Positions 36,487-43,902 of a stretch of DNA of 64,000 nt are shown here, piece after piece. The notes under the pieces were generated by a model that did not search any database, was not told where the DNA came from, and saw only the letters and a program-made list of their open reading frames with translations. The position numbers and the translations under genes are program-made. Origin of the DNA: Rhizobiales bacterium Y(2018) (lineage in GTDB: Bacteria; Pseudomonadota; Alphaproteobacteria; Rhizobiales; Aestuariivirgaceae); NCBI GenBank assembly GCA_005502925.1, contig SCPD01000004.1, positions 186,001 to 250,000 of the forward strand, read 5' to 3'. Each line of letters starts with the position of its first letter. Position 1 is the first letter of the stretch.

Positions 36487-37407
36487 ATGAAGAAGCCCCG
36501 CATCCCCTTTCTCGGCAGCCGCGTCGCGGCGTCATCCAGAAATGCCCAGGCCGCTTTGTTCGGCGCGCCGCATGGCACACCCTATAAGGGCATCGACAAT
36601 CGCCCCTATGAGAAGGCACCCGACATTCTGCGCAAGGCGCTGAAGAACGACGGCGCCTTCCTCGATTCCTGGGATTTCGATTTCGCTGGACCGTTGCTCG
36701 GCAAGAACGGCCAATATCGCTTCGTCGATCTGGGCGATCTCGAAACCCAGTCGAAGCAGGGCGCCAAGAACCGCAAGATGATCGAGGCGTGCACGCGCGG
36801 CATCCTCGCTCAAAGCGCGGTTCCGCTCATGATCGGCGGCGATGATTCGACCCCCATTCCGTTCATCCAGGCCTTTTCCGATCACGGGCCGCTGACCATC
36901 CTGCAGATCGATGCGCATATCGACTGGCGCCAGGAACGTTATGGCGAGCCCTTGGGCTTCTCCAGCACCATGCGCCGCGCTTCCGAAATGAAGCATGTGG
37001 ACAAGATCATCCAGGTGGGCATGCGCGGCATGGGCTCGGCGCGCGAGCAGGAAGTGCGCGACGCCGAGGCCTGGGGCGCCAAGCTCATCACCGCGGCCAC
37101 GATCCATGAGAAGGGCATCACTGCGGCGCTGGCCCATATCAAGGCCGGCTCGCCTCTTCTCATCACGCTCGATTGCGACGGCCTCGACTGGTCGATCATG
37201 CCGGCGGTGGCTTATCCCTCGACCGGCGGTCTTACCCACACGCAGGTAACCCGCCTCATTCAGGGCGCAATCGCCAAGGCCAGGCTCGTCGGCTTCGATC
37301 TCATCGAATTCGTGCCGAAGAACGATCGCGACGGCATCGGCGCCTTCACCGCGGCGCGCATCATCTGCAATGTGATCGGCAGCCTCGCCAACCGGAATGC
37401 CGGATGA
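36487..37407 (+). CDS. Ureohydrolase (agmatinase/arginase) family protein with altered first metal ligand
   Basis: 306 aa. The binuclear manganese motifs of arginase-fold enzymes are present: GGDDSTPIP (residues 117-125), where the canonical GGDH has Asp120 instead of His; DAHIDWR (142-148); and TLDCDGLD (227-234) with D229, D231 and D234. Five of six usual ligands are thus kept. The substrate may be agmatine, guanidinobutyrate or another guanidine or amide. ATG 36487 has AGGGAG 8 nt upstream; ATG 36481 is too close to it. It overlaps the following map gene (ATGA), so both are made together. Confidence 0.8.
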   Translation: MKKPRIPFLGSRVAASSRNAQAALFGAPHGTPYKGIDNRPYEKAPDILRKALKNDGAFLDSWDFDFAGPLLGKNGQYRFVDLGDLETQSKQGAKNRKMIEACTRGILAQSAVPLMIGGDDSTPIPFIQAFSDHGPLTILQIDAHIDWRQERYGEPLGFSSTMRRASEMKHVDKIIQVGMRGMGSAREQEVRDAEAWGAKLITAATIHEKGITAALAHIKAGSPLLITLDCDGLDWSIMPAVAYPSTGGLTHTQVTRLIQGAIAKARLVGFDLIEFVPKNDRDGIGAFTAARIICNVIGSLANRNAG

Positions 37408-38153
37408 CGATCTCGAACGATGAAGAGCTGACCCGGCTCAAGGAGATCGGCCGTATCGTCGCCGACACGCTCGAAGCCATGGGCACTGCCCTCGAACCAG
37501 GCATGACCACGGCCGAGCTCGACTTCATCGGCCGGCGGCTTCTGGAGAAGGCGGGCGCCAGGCCGGCGCCGGAACTGTGTTATGATTTCCCCGGTGCGAC
37601 CTGCATCAGCATCAATGAGGAAATCGCGCATGGCATTCCCGGAAACCGCCGCATCGCCAGAGGCGACCTGATCAATATCGACGTCTCGGCCGAGAAGGGC
37701 GGCGTCTTCGCCGACACCGGAGCGTCTTTCGCCGTGCCGCCTGTGGCCAGGAACATCGAGCGCCTGTGCCGCGACGGACGGCGCGCTTTATGGGCCGGAA
37801 TCCGCCAGGTCGAGGCCGAAAAACCCTTGGCCGGCATCGGCATGGCGATCGGCGATTTTGCGCGTCGCAACCGCTATACGCTGATCCGCAATCTCGCCAG
37901 CCATGGCGTCGGTCATTCACTGCATGAGGAACCGAAGGAAATCGCGACCTGGCCGGATTCTTCGGAACGCCGCGTCATGACCAGGGGACTCGTCTTCACG
38001 GTCGAGCCCTTCCTGTCGGTTGGCGGCGAATGGGCCGAGGACAGCGAAGACCCGTGGACTCTCCTGAGCGCCCCCTCAGCGCCGACCGTGCAATATGAGC
38101 ACACGGTCGTGGCGATGCCCAATGGAGCGCTTGTCGTCACCTTGCCTGGATAG
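37404..38153 (+). CDS. map: Type I methionine aminopeptidase
   Basis: 249 aa, typical of type Ia enzymes. Metal ligands: two Asp in 'INIDVSAEKGGVFADTGASF', His in 'SHGVGHSLHEEP', Glu in 'LVFTVEPFLSVG' and Glu in 'QYEHTVVAM'; the substrate His is in 'NEEIAHGIP'. It removes N-terminal Met from new proteins. It starts within the last codons of the ureohydrolase-like gene, an unusual partner; a genome may carry a second, housekeeping map gene. A clear terminator follows at 38303-38350. Confidence 0.9.
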   Translation: MTISNDEELTRLKEIGRIVADTLEAMGTALEPGMTTAELDFIGRRLLEKAGARPAPELCYDFPGATCISINEEIAHGIPGNRRIARGDLINIDVSAEKGGVFADTGASFAVPPVARNIERLCRDGRRALWAGIRQVEAEKPLAGIGMAIGDFARRNRYTLIRNLASHGVGHSLHEEPKEIATWPDSSERRVMTRGLVFTVEPFLSVGGEWAEDSEDPWTLLSAPSAPTVQYEHTVVAMPNGALVVTLPG

Positions 38154-38302
38154 TTCCGGGTAATTGGAGCGGCGTTCAATTATAGACCCCACGAACGCGG
38201 CATTCCCCAAAGTCCAACTTCGACAGAGCAGTGGCTTATGAGATACTGCCCGCACGTCTGAAATCTCCCTGAGCTTTCGGTCTCTTGAGCGGCCGAAAGC
38301 GG

Positions 38303-38350
38303 AGCGGCTCGTCACGGAGCATCGCCGTCCCTCGTGGCGAGCCGCTTTTA
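38303..38350 (+). terminator. Rho-independent terminator after map
   Basis: AGCGGCTCG (38303-38311) pairs with CGAGCCGCT (38338-38346), extended inward by CACG/CGTG across a one-base mismatch, and is followed by TTTA. It lies about 150 nt after the map stop codon. Confidence 0.7.
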
Positions 38351-38378
38351 TCCGAACTCTACACCTGACGTGAAAGAA

Positions 38379-38420
38379 AACGGCCCGTCACCAAGGGACG
38401 GCAATCTGTGACGGGCCGTT
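38379..38420 (-). terminator. Long perfect hairpin, probable leftward terminator
   Basis: AACGGCCCGTCAC (38379-38391) pairs perfectly with GTGACGGGCCGTT (38408-38420); the loop is 16 nt. On the minus strand the stem is followed by TTCTTTC, so it could end the leftward topoisomerase transcript if this reads through the small gene, or act as a stabilising 3' structure. Confidence 0.5.
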
Positions 38421-38526
38421 CGTTTCCCCGCGGGGAGTCCGAGGGGCATGGGAACAAGTCCTGGACAGCGCGACGGTTCCTCGGAAAAATGCACGTCTCG
38501 CGACAGAAACCTTGTGGATTCCGGAT

Positions 38527-38551
38527 GGAACGAAGTCCCGGCGGTCGCGTT
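38527..38551 (+). promoter_or_regulatory. EcfG/RpoE2-type general stress promoter
   Basis: GGAAC (38527-38531), 16 bp, CGTT (38548-38551), an exact match to the alphaproteobacterial EcfG consensus. It lies 40 bp ahead of the small gene at 38592 with an AAAGGGAG in between. Confidence 0.7.
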
Positions 38552-38591
38552 TAGGCTCCGCATCGAGTTGGGAAAGGGAGCGTTGCCACAC

Positions 38592-38798
38592 ATGAAATCT
38601 GATCTCATCACCCGCGCCGATCTTTTGACGTTGATAGAGGACGTGGGTTTCGGCAAGGCCGTCGTCGGTGGCGCCGATCGCGATGGTGTCGTCGTGGACG
38701 GTTATCTCGATCTCCGACGAATCTCCGAACGCCTGAACCGGCTCATCGAGATCAGAAGTCAGCGGCGCGCGCTTCTCGATCACGAGCAGGCGCGCTAA
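38592..38798 (+). CDS. Small hypothetical protein, probable stress-induced
   Basis: 68 aa, acidic-then-basic and probably cytosolic, with a predicted helical C-terminus ('LRRISERLNRLIEIRSQRRAL'). I do not recognise a family. Support for it being real: an exact EcfG-type promoter 40 bp upstream, an AGGGAG ribosome site (11 nt before the ATG, a bit far), and its end 6 nt before the convergent topoisomerase gene. A longer reading to 38448 would swallow the promoter and is rejected. Confidence 0.6.
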   Translation: MKSDLITRADLLTLIEDVGFGKAVVGGADRDGVVVDGYLDLRRISERLNRLIEIRSQRRALLDHEQAR

Positions 38799-38804
38799 TT
38801 CGCT

Positions 38805-39815
38805 TCACCTCAGGCGAGCGGCTCGGAGAAATCTGGCGAGCCGCGCTTCCGCCTTGCTGCATCTGTAGAGAGATCGGCCAACTTGGTCGATTAACCGGCC
38901 GCTTTCATAATGCTCGATGATTTCCGCGTGAATATAACTCTTGCGCGTCACCGCCGGCGTATTGGCGAGGAGGCCGCTGATCTCCCTGGCAACCGTCGCG
39001 AGCAGCCGGCGCTTTTCCGACACGGAATCACCCGCATGGCCGGCGAGGCGCTCAAGAGCCACGGCGGACGCCCGCAGTGTTCTGAAATCCTTGGCCGAGA
39101 TCTTCGCGCCCGCTATGCGGACGAGGTAGCGGTTGAGATCGCCGGCCGTCATGTTCCTATAGCTTTTGCCGGCCCTCACCTTGAACAGGCGCCGGCCGCG
39201 CACTTCTTTCATTTGCCCGACATTGCGCGCACATTTGTCATCGTCGAGGCTGGCCTGGATATGTTTCCTGCCCTTTCCCGGAAAATCGAAAGAGACCACT
39301 GACCCTGAGACGGTAACGTGTTTTCGCAACAGCGTGGCTACGCCCCGCCCGCTTTCCTCTCCCGCATATTCCTCATGTCCGGCCCGTAAACACAGGCGGT
39401 CCACCACGCGAGCGGCGGTGGCGAGAACACGTTCGTCAGCATCGCCATCGAGATCGCGCGCTATCTTGCCTCTGATGCGCGGCAGCACCGCGATCAGCCG
39501 GCTGAGCCTGCGGGCCTTCAGACCATTACGAACGATCTCCCAATCGGGATGATAGATATATTGACGCCGTCCGGCCTCGTCCCGGCCCACCGCCTGGATG
39601 TGACTGCGCGGATCGGCGCTGATGCGGACATCGCGCCAGGCCGGAGGTATGACGAGTTTGGCGATGCGCGCCGCATCGCGGGTGCTGATCGGCCTGGATT
39701 TGCCATTGGCGACATGCCTGATCCGCCCGGGGCGAGCGCGCCGGATGGGAAAGGCCTCGATATCAGCCTTTCTCAGTTGTGCGGGCGGTAAAGGAGAGTC
39801 ATCCCAGATCGACAT
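38805..39815 (-). CDS. DNA topoisomerase IB (poxvirus/bacterial type)
   Basis: 336 aa. The catalytic pentad region is recognisable: 'ARNVGQMKEVRGRRLF' with an upstream Arg, 'ISAKDFRTLRASA' with Lys and Arg, and the nucleophile Tyr (about 294) in RKSYIHAEI. The N-terminus ('RIRHVANGKSRPISTRDAARIAKLVIPPAWRDV') is the DNA-binding cap. It relaxes supercoils of either sign without ATP. An exact EcfG-type promoter ends only about 9 bp before the ATG, so the transcript would be nearly leaderless or the true start lies further in. Confidence 0.9.
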   Translation of the reverse strand: MSIWDDSPLPPAQLRKADIEAFPIRRARPGRIRHVANGKSRPISTRDAARIAKLVIPPAWRDVRISADPRSHIQAVGRDEAGRRQYIYHPDWEIVRNGLKARRLSRLIAVLPRIRGKIARDLDGDADERVLATAARVVDRLCLRAGHEEYAGEESGRGVATLLRKHVTVSGSVVSFDFPGKGRKHIQASLDDDKCARNVGQMKEVRGRRLFKVRAGKSYRNMTAGDLNRYLVRIAGAKISAKDFRTLRASAVALERLAGHAGDSVSEKRRLLATVAREISGLLANTPAVTRKSYIHAEIIEHYESGRLIDQVGRSLYRCSKAEARLARFLRAARLR

Positions 39816-39823
39816 GGTGACCT

Positions 39824-39848
39824 AACGCCGAATGACGGTTCCGGTTCC
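39824..39848 (-). promoter_or_regulatory. EcfG/RpoE2-type promoter for topoisomerase IB
   Basis: On the minus strand GGAAC (39848-39844), 16 bp, CGTT (39827-39824). The -10 ends 8 bp before the ATG of the topoisomerase gene, predicting a start site within about 2-3 nt of the start codon. A second GGAAC overlaps at 39842-39838 but has no matching -10. Confidence 0.65.
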
Positions 39849-39932
39849 GCATGGTCTGTTGCGTCAGCGCAAGGACGCGCGAAACCCAGCCCGTTGGCCA
39901 GGTTCCGGCACTTTGCATGAGCTCAAAATTTG

Positions 39933-40832
39933 CTACCGAAGACGCGCTTCGCGCCGCCAGCCGATATACGGCCTGAGATCGACATTCTGGTCGCGATGCT
40001 CGCCGCCCTGCACCGCCGCCCACCACGCGGCCGCGGCCGCGACAGCCAGTGCGCCGGCAACGGCAAAGCCGAGGAACAGCGCGAATTTCCGCGCCTTATC
40101 CGCCGCATCGCGCGCCTGGGTTACCATGATGCGCAACTCGGCGAGCGCCGTGTCGACGCGCGTCGTGGCCTCAGCCTCGGCAAGGCCGGTCTGGCGCATC
40201 ACCAGCTGGTTGAGATAGGCGCGATCCTTCGCCTCGACTTCACCGGAGGGATAACGCGCCAAAATACGCGCGGCCTCGCCACGGCGCGCCTCGGTCTCGG
40301 CCGGCGCCACGGCTTCCGGCCGATCACTGCGCAACAGGAGATCGGCGTAATAGGCTACTGGCGTGCGATCGGCACCCGCGAGGGCCGCACTGGCGACATT
40401 GGCGGCCACATCGGCGCCGCTCTTGGCCGGACCGGCGATGGCGAAAGCGGTGATCACGGCTCCGAGGAGGACGCCGAAGCCCCAGGAGAGCACACCATGC
40501 ATGCCGTCGCGCATCTCGGTTTCATGATCGCCGGCGGCCCGTCTCTGCATCAGGAGGCCGGTGAAATATCCTCCGGCCAGAAAACTCATCACCGTCACCA
40601 GAACGATCCACAGACCGAGAACGAGCGCGAAGGTCACTGCCGACACGTTTTCCGCCGGATATGGCGAGGTGATGGAAAGACCTGCAGCAGCCCCGAAGGT
40701 AAAAAGAACGAAGGAGATCGCCGCGGCGATCACGGCGCCGGCGATGACCGCCGGCCAATCCACCGAGGAGCGCTCGGTATTGATCGTCGTTTCGACGACG
40801 GCCACTTCGGGCCCGGACTCGCGAACAGACAT
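39933..40832 (-). CDS. Hypothetical membrane protein with three predicted membrane segments
   Basis: 299 aa. Hydrophobic segments at about 27-50 (IAGAVIAAAISFVLFTFGAA), 65-88 (ALVLGLWIVLVTVMSFLAGG), 110-135, and a final one at about 255-275 (ALFLGFAVAGALAVAAAAAW); the region between 140 and 250 is charged and helical. The N-terminus 'SVDWPAVIAGAVIAAAIS' and 'GYFTGLLMQRR' recall a family of membrane proteins seen in rhizobia and Bradyrhizobium stress regulons; I cannot name a function. Start at 40832 is backed by AAGGGGG 6 nt upstream. It is co-transcribed behind a 24-residue peptide gene and an EcfG-type promoter. Confidence 0.75.
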   Translation of the reverse strand: MSVRESGPEVAVVETTINTERSSVDWPAVIAGAVIAAAISFVLFTFGAAAGLSITSPYPAENVSAVTFALVLGLWIVLVTVMSFLAGGYFTGLLMQRRAAGDHETEMRDGMHGVLSWGFGVLLGAVITAFAIAGPAKSGADVAANVASAALAGADRTPVAYYADLLLRSDRPEAVAPAETEARRGEAARILARYPSGEVEAKDRAYLNQLVMRQTGLAEAEATTRVDTALAELRIMVTQARDAADKARKFALFLGFAVAGALAVAAAAAWWAAVQGGEHRDQNVDLRPYIGWRREARLR

Positions 40833-40843
40833 GGAGGCCCCCT

Positions 40844-40918
40844 TCAACGCAAACCGAAAAACGAAAGGACCGCCATGATGACGACGATGAGTCCGATGAG
40901 ATAGATGATCTGATTCAT
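40844..40918 (-). CDS. Tiny membrane protein (24 aa)
   Basis: A 24-residue, almost fully hydrophobic peptide starting MNQIIYLIGLIVVIMAVL and ending in FFGLR, a single membrane helix with a charged C-terminus. A strong GAGGTG ribosome site lies 5 nt before the ATG, and an exact EcfG-type promoter 29 bp before it. The gene ends 11 nt before the membrane protein gene at 40832. Very small peptides of this pattern occur widely in Hyphomicrobiales; the function is unknown. Confidence 0.75.
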   Translation of the reverse strand: MNQIIYLIGLIVVIMAVLSFFGLR

Positions 40919-40946
40919 GAAACACCTCTTGTGGAGTTGTCCAGAC

Positions 40947-40972
40947 AACGGTTGAGGCGATCACGAAGTTCC
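40947..40972 (-). promoter_or_regulatory. EcfG/RpoE2-type promoter for the tiny-peptide/membrane-protein operon
   Basis: On the minus strand GGAAC (40972-40968), 17 bp, CGTT (40950-40947), matching the EcfG consensus exactly. The predicted start site near 40940 leaves a leader of about 22 nt that contains the GAGGTG site of the 24-residue peptide gene. Confidence 0.75.
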
Positions 40973-41001
40973 ATCTCTCCGAAGGAAAGGCCGGGAGACG
41001 T

Positions 41002-41181
41002 CTAAAGTGTCGAGCTGCCGGGACCCTTTTTGGCGGTCTTGCGCTTCTTCTCGCAGATCTCGGCGTGAAGCGCATAGAGCTCGGCGACCGGCCCCACCGA
41101 TATGCGCGCGAGTTCCTTCGCCCGCTTGATCTGCTGCGTCAGCCGCGAAGCTTTCGGTGCCAGTTTGCGCCTGGTCGGCAA
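41002..41181 (-). CDS. Small basic protein (59 aa), probable stress-induced
   Basis: 59 aa, strongly basic (many Lys and Arg, ending in 'KKRKTAKKGPGSSTL'), with a helical middle 'QQIKRAKELARISVGPVAEL'. TTG start at 41181 preceded by GGGAGG 9 nt upstream; the longer reading to 41304 would overlap the kinase gene and lacks a ribosome site. An EcfG-like promoter (one mismatch) lies 30 bp upstream. No known family. A nucleic-acid-binding role is possible from the charge. Confidence 0.6.
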   Translation of the reverse strand: MPTRRKLAPKASRLTQQIKRAKELARISVGPVAELYALHAEICEKKRKTAKKGPGSSTL

Positions 41182-41210
41182 GTCGCTTATCCTCCCGATA
41201 CGGACGGGAC

Positions 41211-41236
41211 AATGCCGTTCGGGCCGGTTTGGTTCC
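41211..41236 (-). promoter_or_regulatory. EcfG-like promoter (one mismatch) for the 59-aa gene
   Basis: On the minus strand GGAAC (41236-41232), 17 bp, CATT (41214-41211); the -10 differs from CGTT by one base. It lies just behind the end of the HWE kinase gene and 30 bp ahead of the TTG start at 41181. Confidence 0.5.
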
Positions 41237-41251
41237 AAAAAATGCGACAGC

Positions 41252-42778
41252 TCAGCTATTGGGGGCGTCGGCGCCGGCTTCGAGAAGCGGCCGCGACATT
41301 TCAAGCCTGATCACCAGGCCGTCGTCACTCCACTGACGTTCCACCCGCCCGCCCAGCTGAATGGCGCTGGCTTCGACCAGCCGGCTGCCGAAGCCGGTTT
41401 CGCTGTCGGCCGGCGGCGGCGGCCCACCGGTCTCGCGCCACAGGATTTCGACCTTCTCACCGTCGAACGAGAAGACGATGTCGACGCGGCCCGTCTCATT
41501 GGAGAGGCTGCCATATTTCGCGGCATTGGTTGCGAATTCATGCAGAAGCAGCGCCACGGGCGTGATCGATTTGCCAGTGATGGCCAGATCATCGCCGGCG
41601 ATGACTATTCGCGAGCGCCCTTCATAGGGGCTGAGTATAGCCTCGGCGAGGCCATGCAGCGTCACGCCCATGTCGTTCGCATTCTCAACCGCCTCATTCA
41701 CCACCATGGTCAGGGAATGGGCCCGACTCAACGCATTGAGGCGGTTGGTGACCGCAGTCGCGAGGTCGGCCGCCGAGTCGGCGGAGCGGGCATTGAGATT
41801 GATGATGCTGCTCGTCACCGCGAAGAGGTTCTTCACCCGGTGGTTCATCTCGCGCAGCAACAGCTGCTGGCGCTCCAAAGCGCGCTGGCGTTCGGTGATG
41901 TCGCGGGCGATCTTCGAGGCACCCAGGATGTTGCCACGCGCGTCGATGATCGGAGACACGGTGAGGGAGACATGGACGAGCGTCCCGTCCTTGCGCCGGC
42001 GCACCGTTTCATAGTGATCGACCCGCTCGCCCTTGCGAATGCGGCCAAGGATGGAGGTTTCCTCCTCGAGCCGGTCGGTCGGAATGAGAAGTGTGACCGG
42101 CCGGCCAACCGTCTCCTCGGCGCTATAGCCAAAGAGCCGCTCGGCACCGCGATTCCAGCTTTGAATGACACCGTCGAGATTTTTGGAGATGATGGCGTCG
42201 TCCGAGGACTCGATGAGCGCCATGAGCCGGCCAGCCGCCATGTCGGCGGCATGCCGCTCGATGCTGAAGCTGAGCTGGCGCGCGAGGATCAGCGCGACCT
42301 CGCGCTCCTCTTCGTCGAAGTCATGCGACGCGGCATGATAGATCATGAGCTTGCCGACCGTCGCGCGGTTGAGCGTCACGGGAATGAAAGCCAGCGCCTG
42401 AATGCCCTCCTGACGCAGAACCGGCATCAGGTTCCGGGCTTCCGCAGCTTTTGCAATGTCGGCGACGAAGATGGGTTCAGGATCGGGCTCGCCCATGCGC
42501 CAGGGAGAATGACCGTCGACCGCTTGCCGGTAACCGTCCGAAAGCTCCCGCCAGGCCACGAAGCGCATGACGCCGCTCTTGTCGAACCGCAGAATGGAGG
42601 CTTTGCCGCAGCCGAGCAGCTCGATGCTCGCATCCAGCGTGGCTTCGTACACCTCCGGCAGTGAGGGCGCGCGATACAACCGGTCGATGAGGCGATAGAA
42701 AGCTCGCCGCTTGAACATGCGTTCCGCCGGCAGGTCGGACATACGACTGTCGGCAGCTGTCCTATTCGTATCGGTCAC
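41252..42778 (-). CDS. HWE-family sensor histidine kinase with GAF and PAS domains
   Basis: 508 aa, cytosolic: GAF-like domain (about 20-180), PAS (about 195-315; 'SSDDAIISKNLDGVIQSWNRGAERLFGYSAEE'-type region), HisKA_2/HWE dimerisation domain with phospho-acceptor His in 'LREMNHRVKNLFAV' (about 335), and an ATPase domain with 'LHEFATNAAKYGSLS' and the WxE motif in 'ILWRETGGP', the mark of HWE kinases. GTG start at 42778 has GGAGG 8 nt upstream. HWE kinases in alphaproteobacteria often phosphorylate PhyR, which frees EcfG; three EcfG-type promoters nearby fit such a role, but phyR/nepR/ecfG are not in the window. Confidence 0.9.
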   Translation of the reverse strand: MTDTNRTAADSRMSDLPAERMFKRRAFYRLIDRLYRAPSLPEVYEATLDASIELLGCGKASILRFDKSGVMRFVAWRELSDGYRQAVDGHSPWRMGEPDPEPIFVADIAKAAEARNLMPVLRQEGIQALAFIPVTLNRATVGKLMIYHAASHDFDEEEREVALILARQLSFSIERHAADMAAGRLMALIESSDDAIISKNLDGVIQSWNRGAERLFGYSAEETVGRPVTLLIPTDRLEEETSILGRIRKGERVDHYETVRRRKDGTLVHVSLTVSPIIDARGNILGASKIARDITERQRALERQQLLLREMNHRVKNLFAVTSSIINLNARSADSAADLATAVTNRLNALSRAHSLTMVVNEAVENANDMGVTLHGLAEAILSPYEGRSRIVIAGDDLAITGKSITPVALLLHEFATNAAKYGSLSNETGRVDIVFSFDGEKVEILWRETGGPPPPADSETGFGSRLVEASAIQLGGRVERQWSDDGLVIRLEMSRPLLEAGADAPNS

Positions 42779-42851
42779 CTCGCGCCCCTCCAGGCGTGGC
42801 GGCGAAGCTAGCAATACCGACGTGACGTGAACAGGGAAATTATGGCACCAG

Positions 42852-42977
42852 TCAATTCCAGATTCGCAGCGCGAGCCAGATCATCGCCGACCAGGCGGCG
42901 GCGCCGCCGGCCATGAGGACAGCGCCAGTCATCAGTGTCGGCGCGAGGCTTTTGGAACGGCGGGGAACTCTGCTCAT
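42852..42977 (-). CDS. Small single-pass membrane protein (41 aa)
   Basis: 41 residues starting MSRVPRRSKSLAPTLMT followed by a hydrophobic helix rich in Ala, Trp and Leu and ending in RIWN. The basic N-terminus and one helix predict an inner-membrane protein. Its ATG overlaps the stop of a 13- or 40-codon reading frame that has a strong GAGGAG site (AAGAGGAGCGCATCCC before ATG 43018), suggesting translational coupling. No family recognised; supported only by reading frame and coupling. Confidence 0.4.
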   Translation of the reverse strand: MSRVPRRSKSLAPTLMTGAVLMAGGAAAWSAMIWLALRIWN

Positions 42978-43229
42978 GGCCGCACCGCCGGGCCGACGAC
43001 AGAATGCACCTGCATGGGATGCGCTCCTCTTGTCTGCGTGCTGCCGCCCGTCCTTTTATTGTCCAACTCCGCCATGAAATAAGCGAGTTGGACCATGGGC
43101 CAATGTCTGTTCGCCTTCTGGTTGCCGCGGAACCAACCCTAGCGCTGCCCAGGCTGGACATGCCGGGAAAAGCTGGATAAGCCGCCCTGAACTTTCACCG
43201 GATCCATTTGGGGAACTTTGAGTCTGGAC
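42978..43229. promoter_or_regulatory. Intergenic region with inverted repeat and a possible leader peptide
   Basis: Together with the 41-aa gene this fills the 451 bases between the HWE kinase and the 162-aa protein. It contains the inverted repeat GTCCAACTC (43061-43069) / GAGTTGGAC (43085-43093). The extended form GGTCCAACTCG is found again at 44658-44668 ahead of the DUF1254 gene. On the minus strand a frame from 43096 or 43075 to 42976 (up to 40 codons) overlaps the 41-aa gene by ATGA. Confidence 0.35.
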
Positions 43230-43718
43230 ATGAGCAGATTATCCGACTGGCAGCGCACCGGACTCATCGTGAGCATTCTGGCCGCTTTCATTTCGATCTG
43301 CGCCGCGATCTGGACCATCAACATTCAGAAGCAGAGCGCCGCCGAGCTGGCCCGCCTCAAGACTGTCGGCGGCCTCGACACCAAGAGCGTCGAATTCGCG
43401 ATGATCCTGCTCAAGAAACCCCGTGCCAGCGTGGCCGAGCGCCGGTGGGCCGTCGATGTTCTGAGCATCGCCGAGAAGGTGCCGATGTCCGGCACACGGC
43501 GCCAGCAGATCGCCCGCTCCGGCCGGCCGCTGGCCGAGATCGGCCAGTTCATTCCCGAAGCCAAGGAACTCAACGACAAGCTCGAGGCGGTTCCCTTCTG
43601 GCTCGATCTCGCGGCGGATGTGATCGACGTGATCGACATCCTGCCCTCGGTAGGCGACGCCGCCAGCGACGCGCTGGAAGGCGGTTTGCTGGATTTGCAG
43701 AATCTGACCGCGCCATGA
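43230..43718 (+). CDS. Hypothetical membrane-anchored protein
   Basis: 162 aa: one N-terminal membrane helix (about 12-32, GLIVSILAAFISICAAIW), then a helical, mostly soluble part ('AELARLKTVGGLDTKSVEFAMILL') ending in an amphipathic, Asp-rich region. I do not recognise a family. A TTG start 4 codons earlier is possible and has GGGGA close by. Surrounded by other small, possibly stress-related genes. Confidence 0.55.
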   Translation: MSRLSDWQRTGLIVSILAAFISICAAIWTINIQKQSAAELARLKTVGGLDTKSVEFAMILLKKPRASVAERRWAVDVLSIAEKVPMSGTRRQQIARSGRPLAEIGQFIPEAKELNDKLEAVPFWLDLAADVIDVIDILPSVGDAASDALEGGLLDLQNLTAP

Positions 43719-43761
43719 CCATCGGGCAGCGAAAGCGGTGCTCTCGCTGCCCGATATTCCT

Positions 43762-43893
43762 TCAGCCCAGCACGGCCTGCATCAGGAGACCGGCAATGGT
43801 GAGCGCCGCGATCACCGCCGCGATGAGGCCTACCAGCGTCCAGAACAGGAATGACCGCCCTGCCCTCGCCGCCGGCTTCTGAGGAGCCGACAC
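43762..43893 (-). CDS. Small single-pass membrane protein (43 aa)
   Basis: 43 residues from a GTG: a basic start VSAPQKPAARAGRS, a hydrophobic helix containing 'FLFWTLVGLIAAVIAALTIA', and a short tail. It follows the secreted-protein gene at 43903 by 9 nt on the same strand, so it may be co-transcribed. The ribosome site is weak (GCGGAC). Its layout, basic head and one helix, is like the 41-aa protein at 42852. Confidence 0.4.
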   Translation of the reverse strand: MSAPQKPAARAGRSFLFWTLVGLIAAVIAALTIAGLLMQAVLG

Positions 43894-43902
43894 GTCCGCG
43901 CG

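Larger units (their letters stand above)
38154..38591 (+). other. Intergenic region with terminator, long hairpin and EcfG-type promoter
   Basis: 438 bases between map and a small stress gene. From left to right it holds about 145 bases without recognisable signal, the map terminator (38303-38350), a 13-bp perfect hairpin (38379-38420) and an EcfG-type promoter (38527-38551). No reading frame here is convincing on either strand. Confidence 0.6.

Noticed and set aside
38451-38478. Another GGAAC...GGTT pair upstream of the 68-aa gene
   Set aside because: The spacing of 19 bp and the GGTT -10 do not fit the EcfG consensus, while an exact match lies at 38527-38551.
38388-38783. 131-codon minus-strand frame opposite the 68-aa gene
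   Set aside because: The plus-strand gene has an exact EcfG-type promoter and ribosome site; the minus-strand frame begins inside the other gene and has none.
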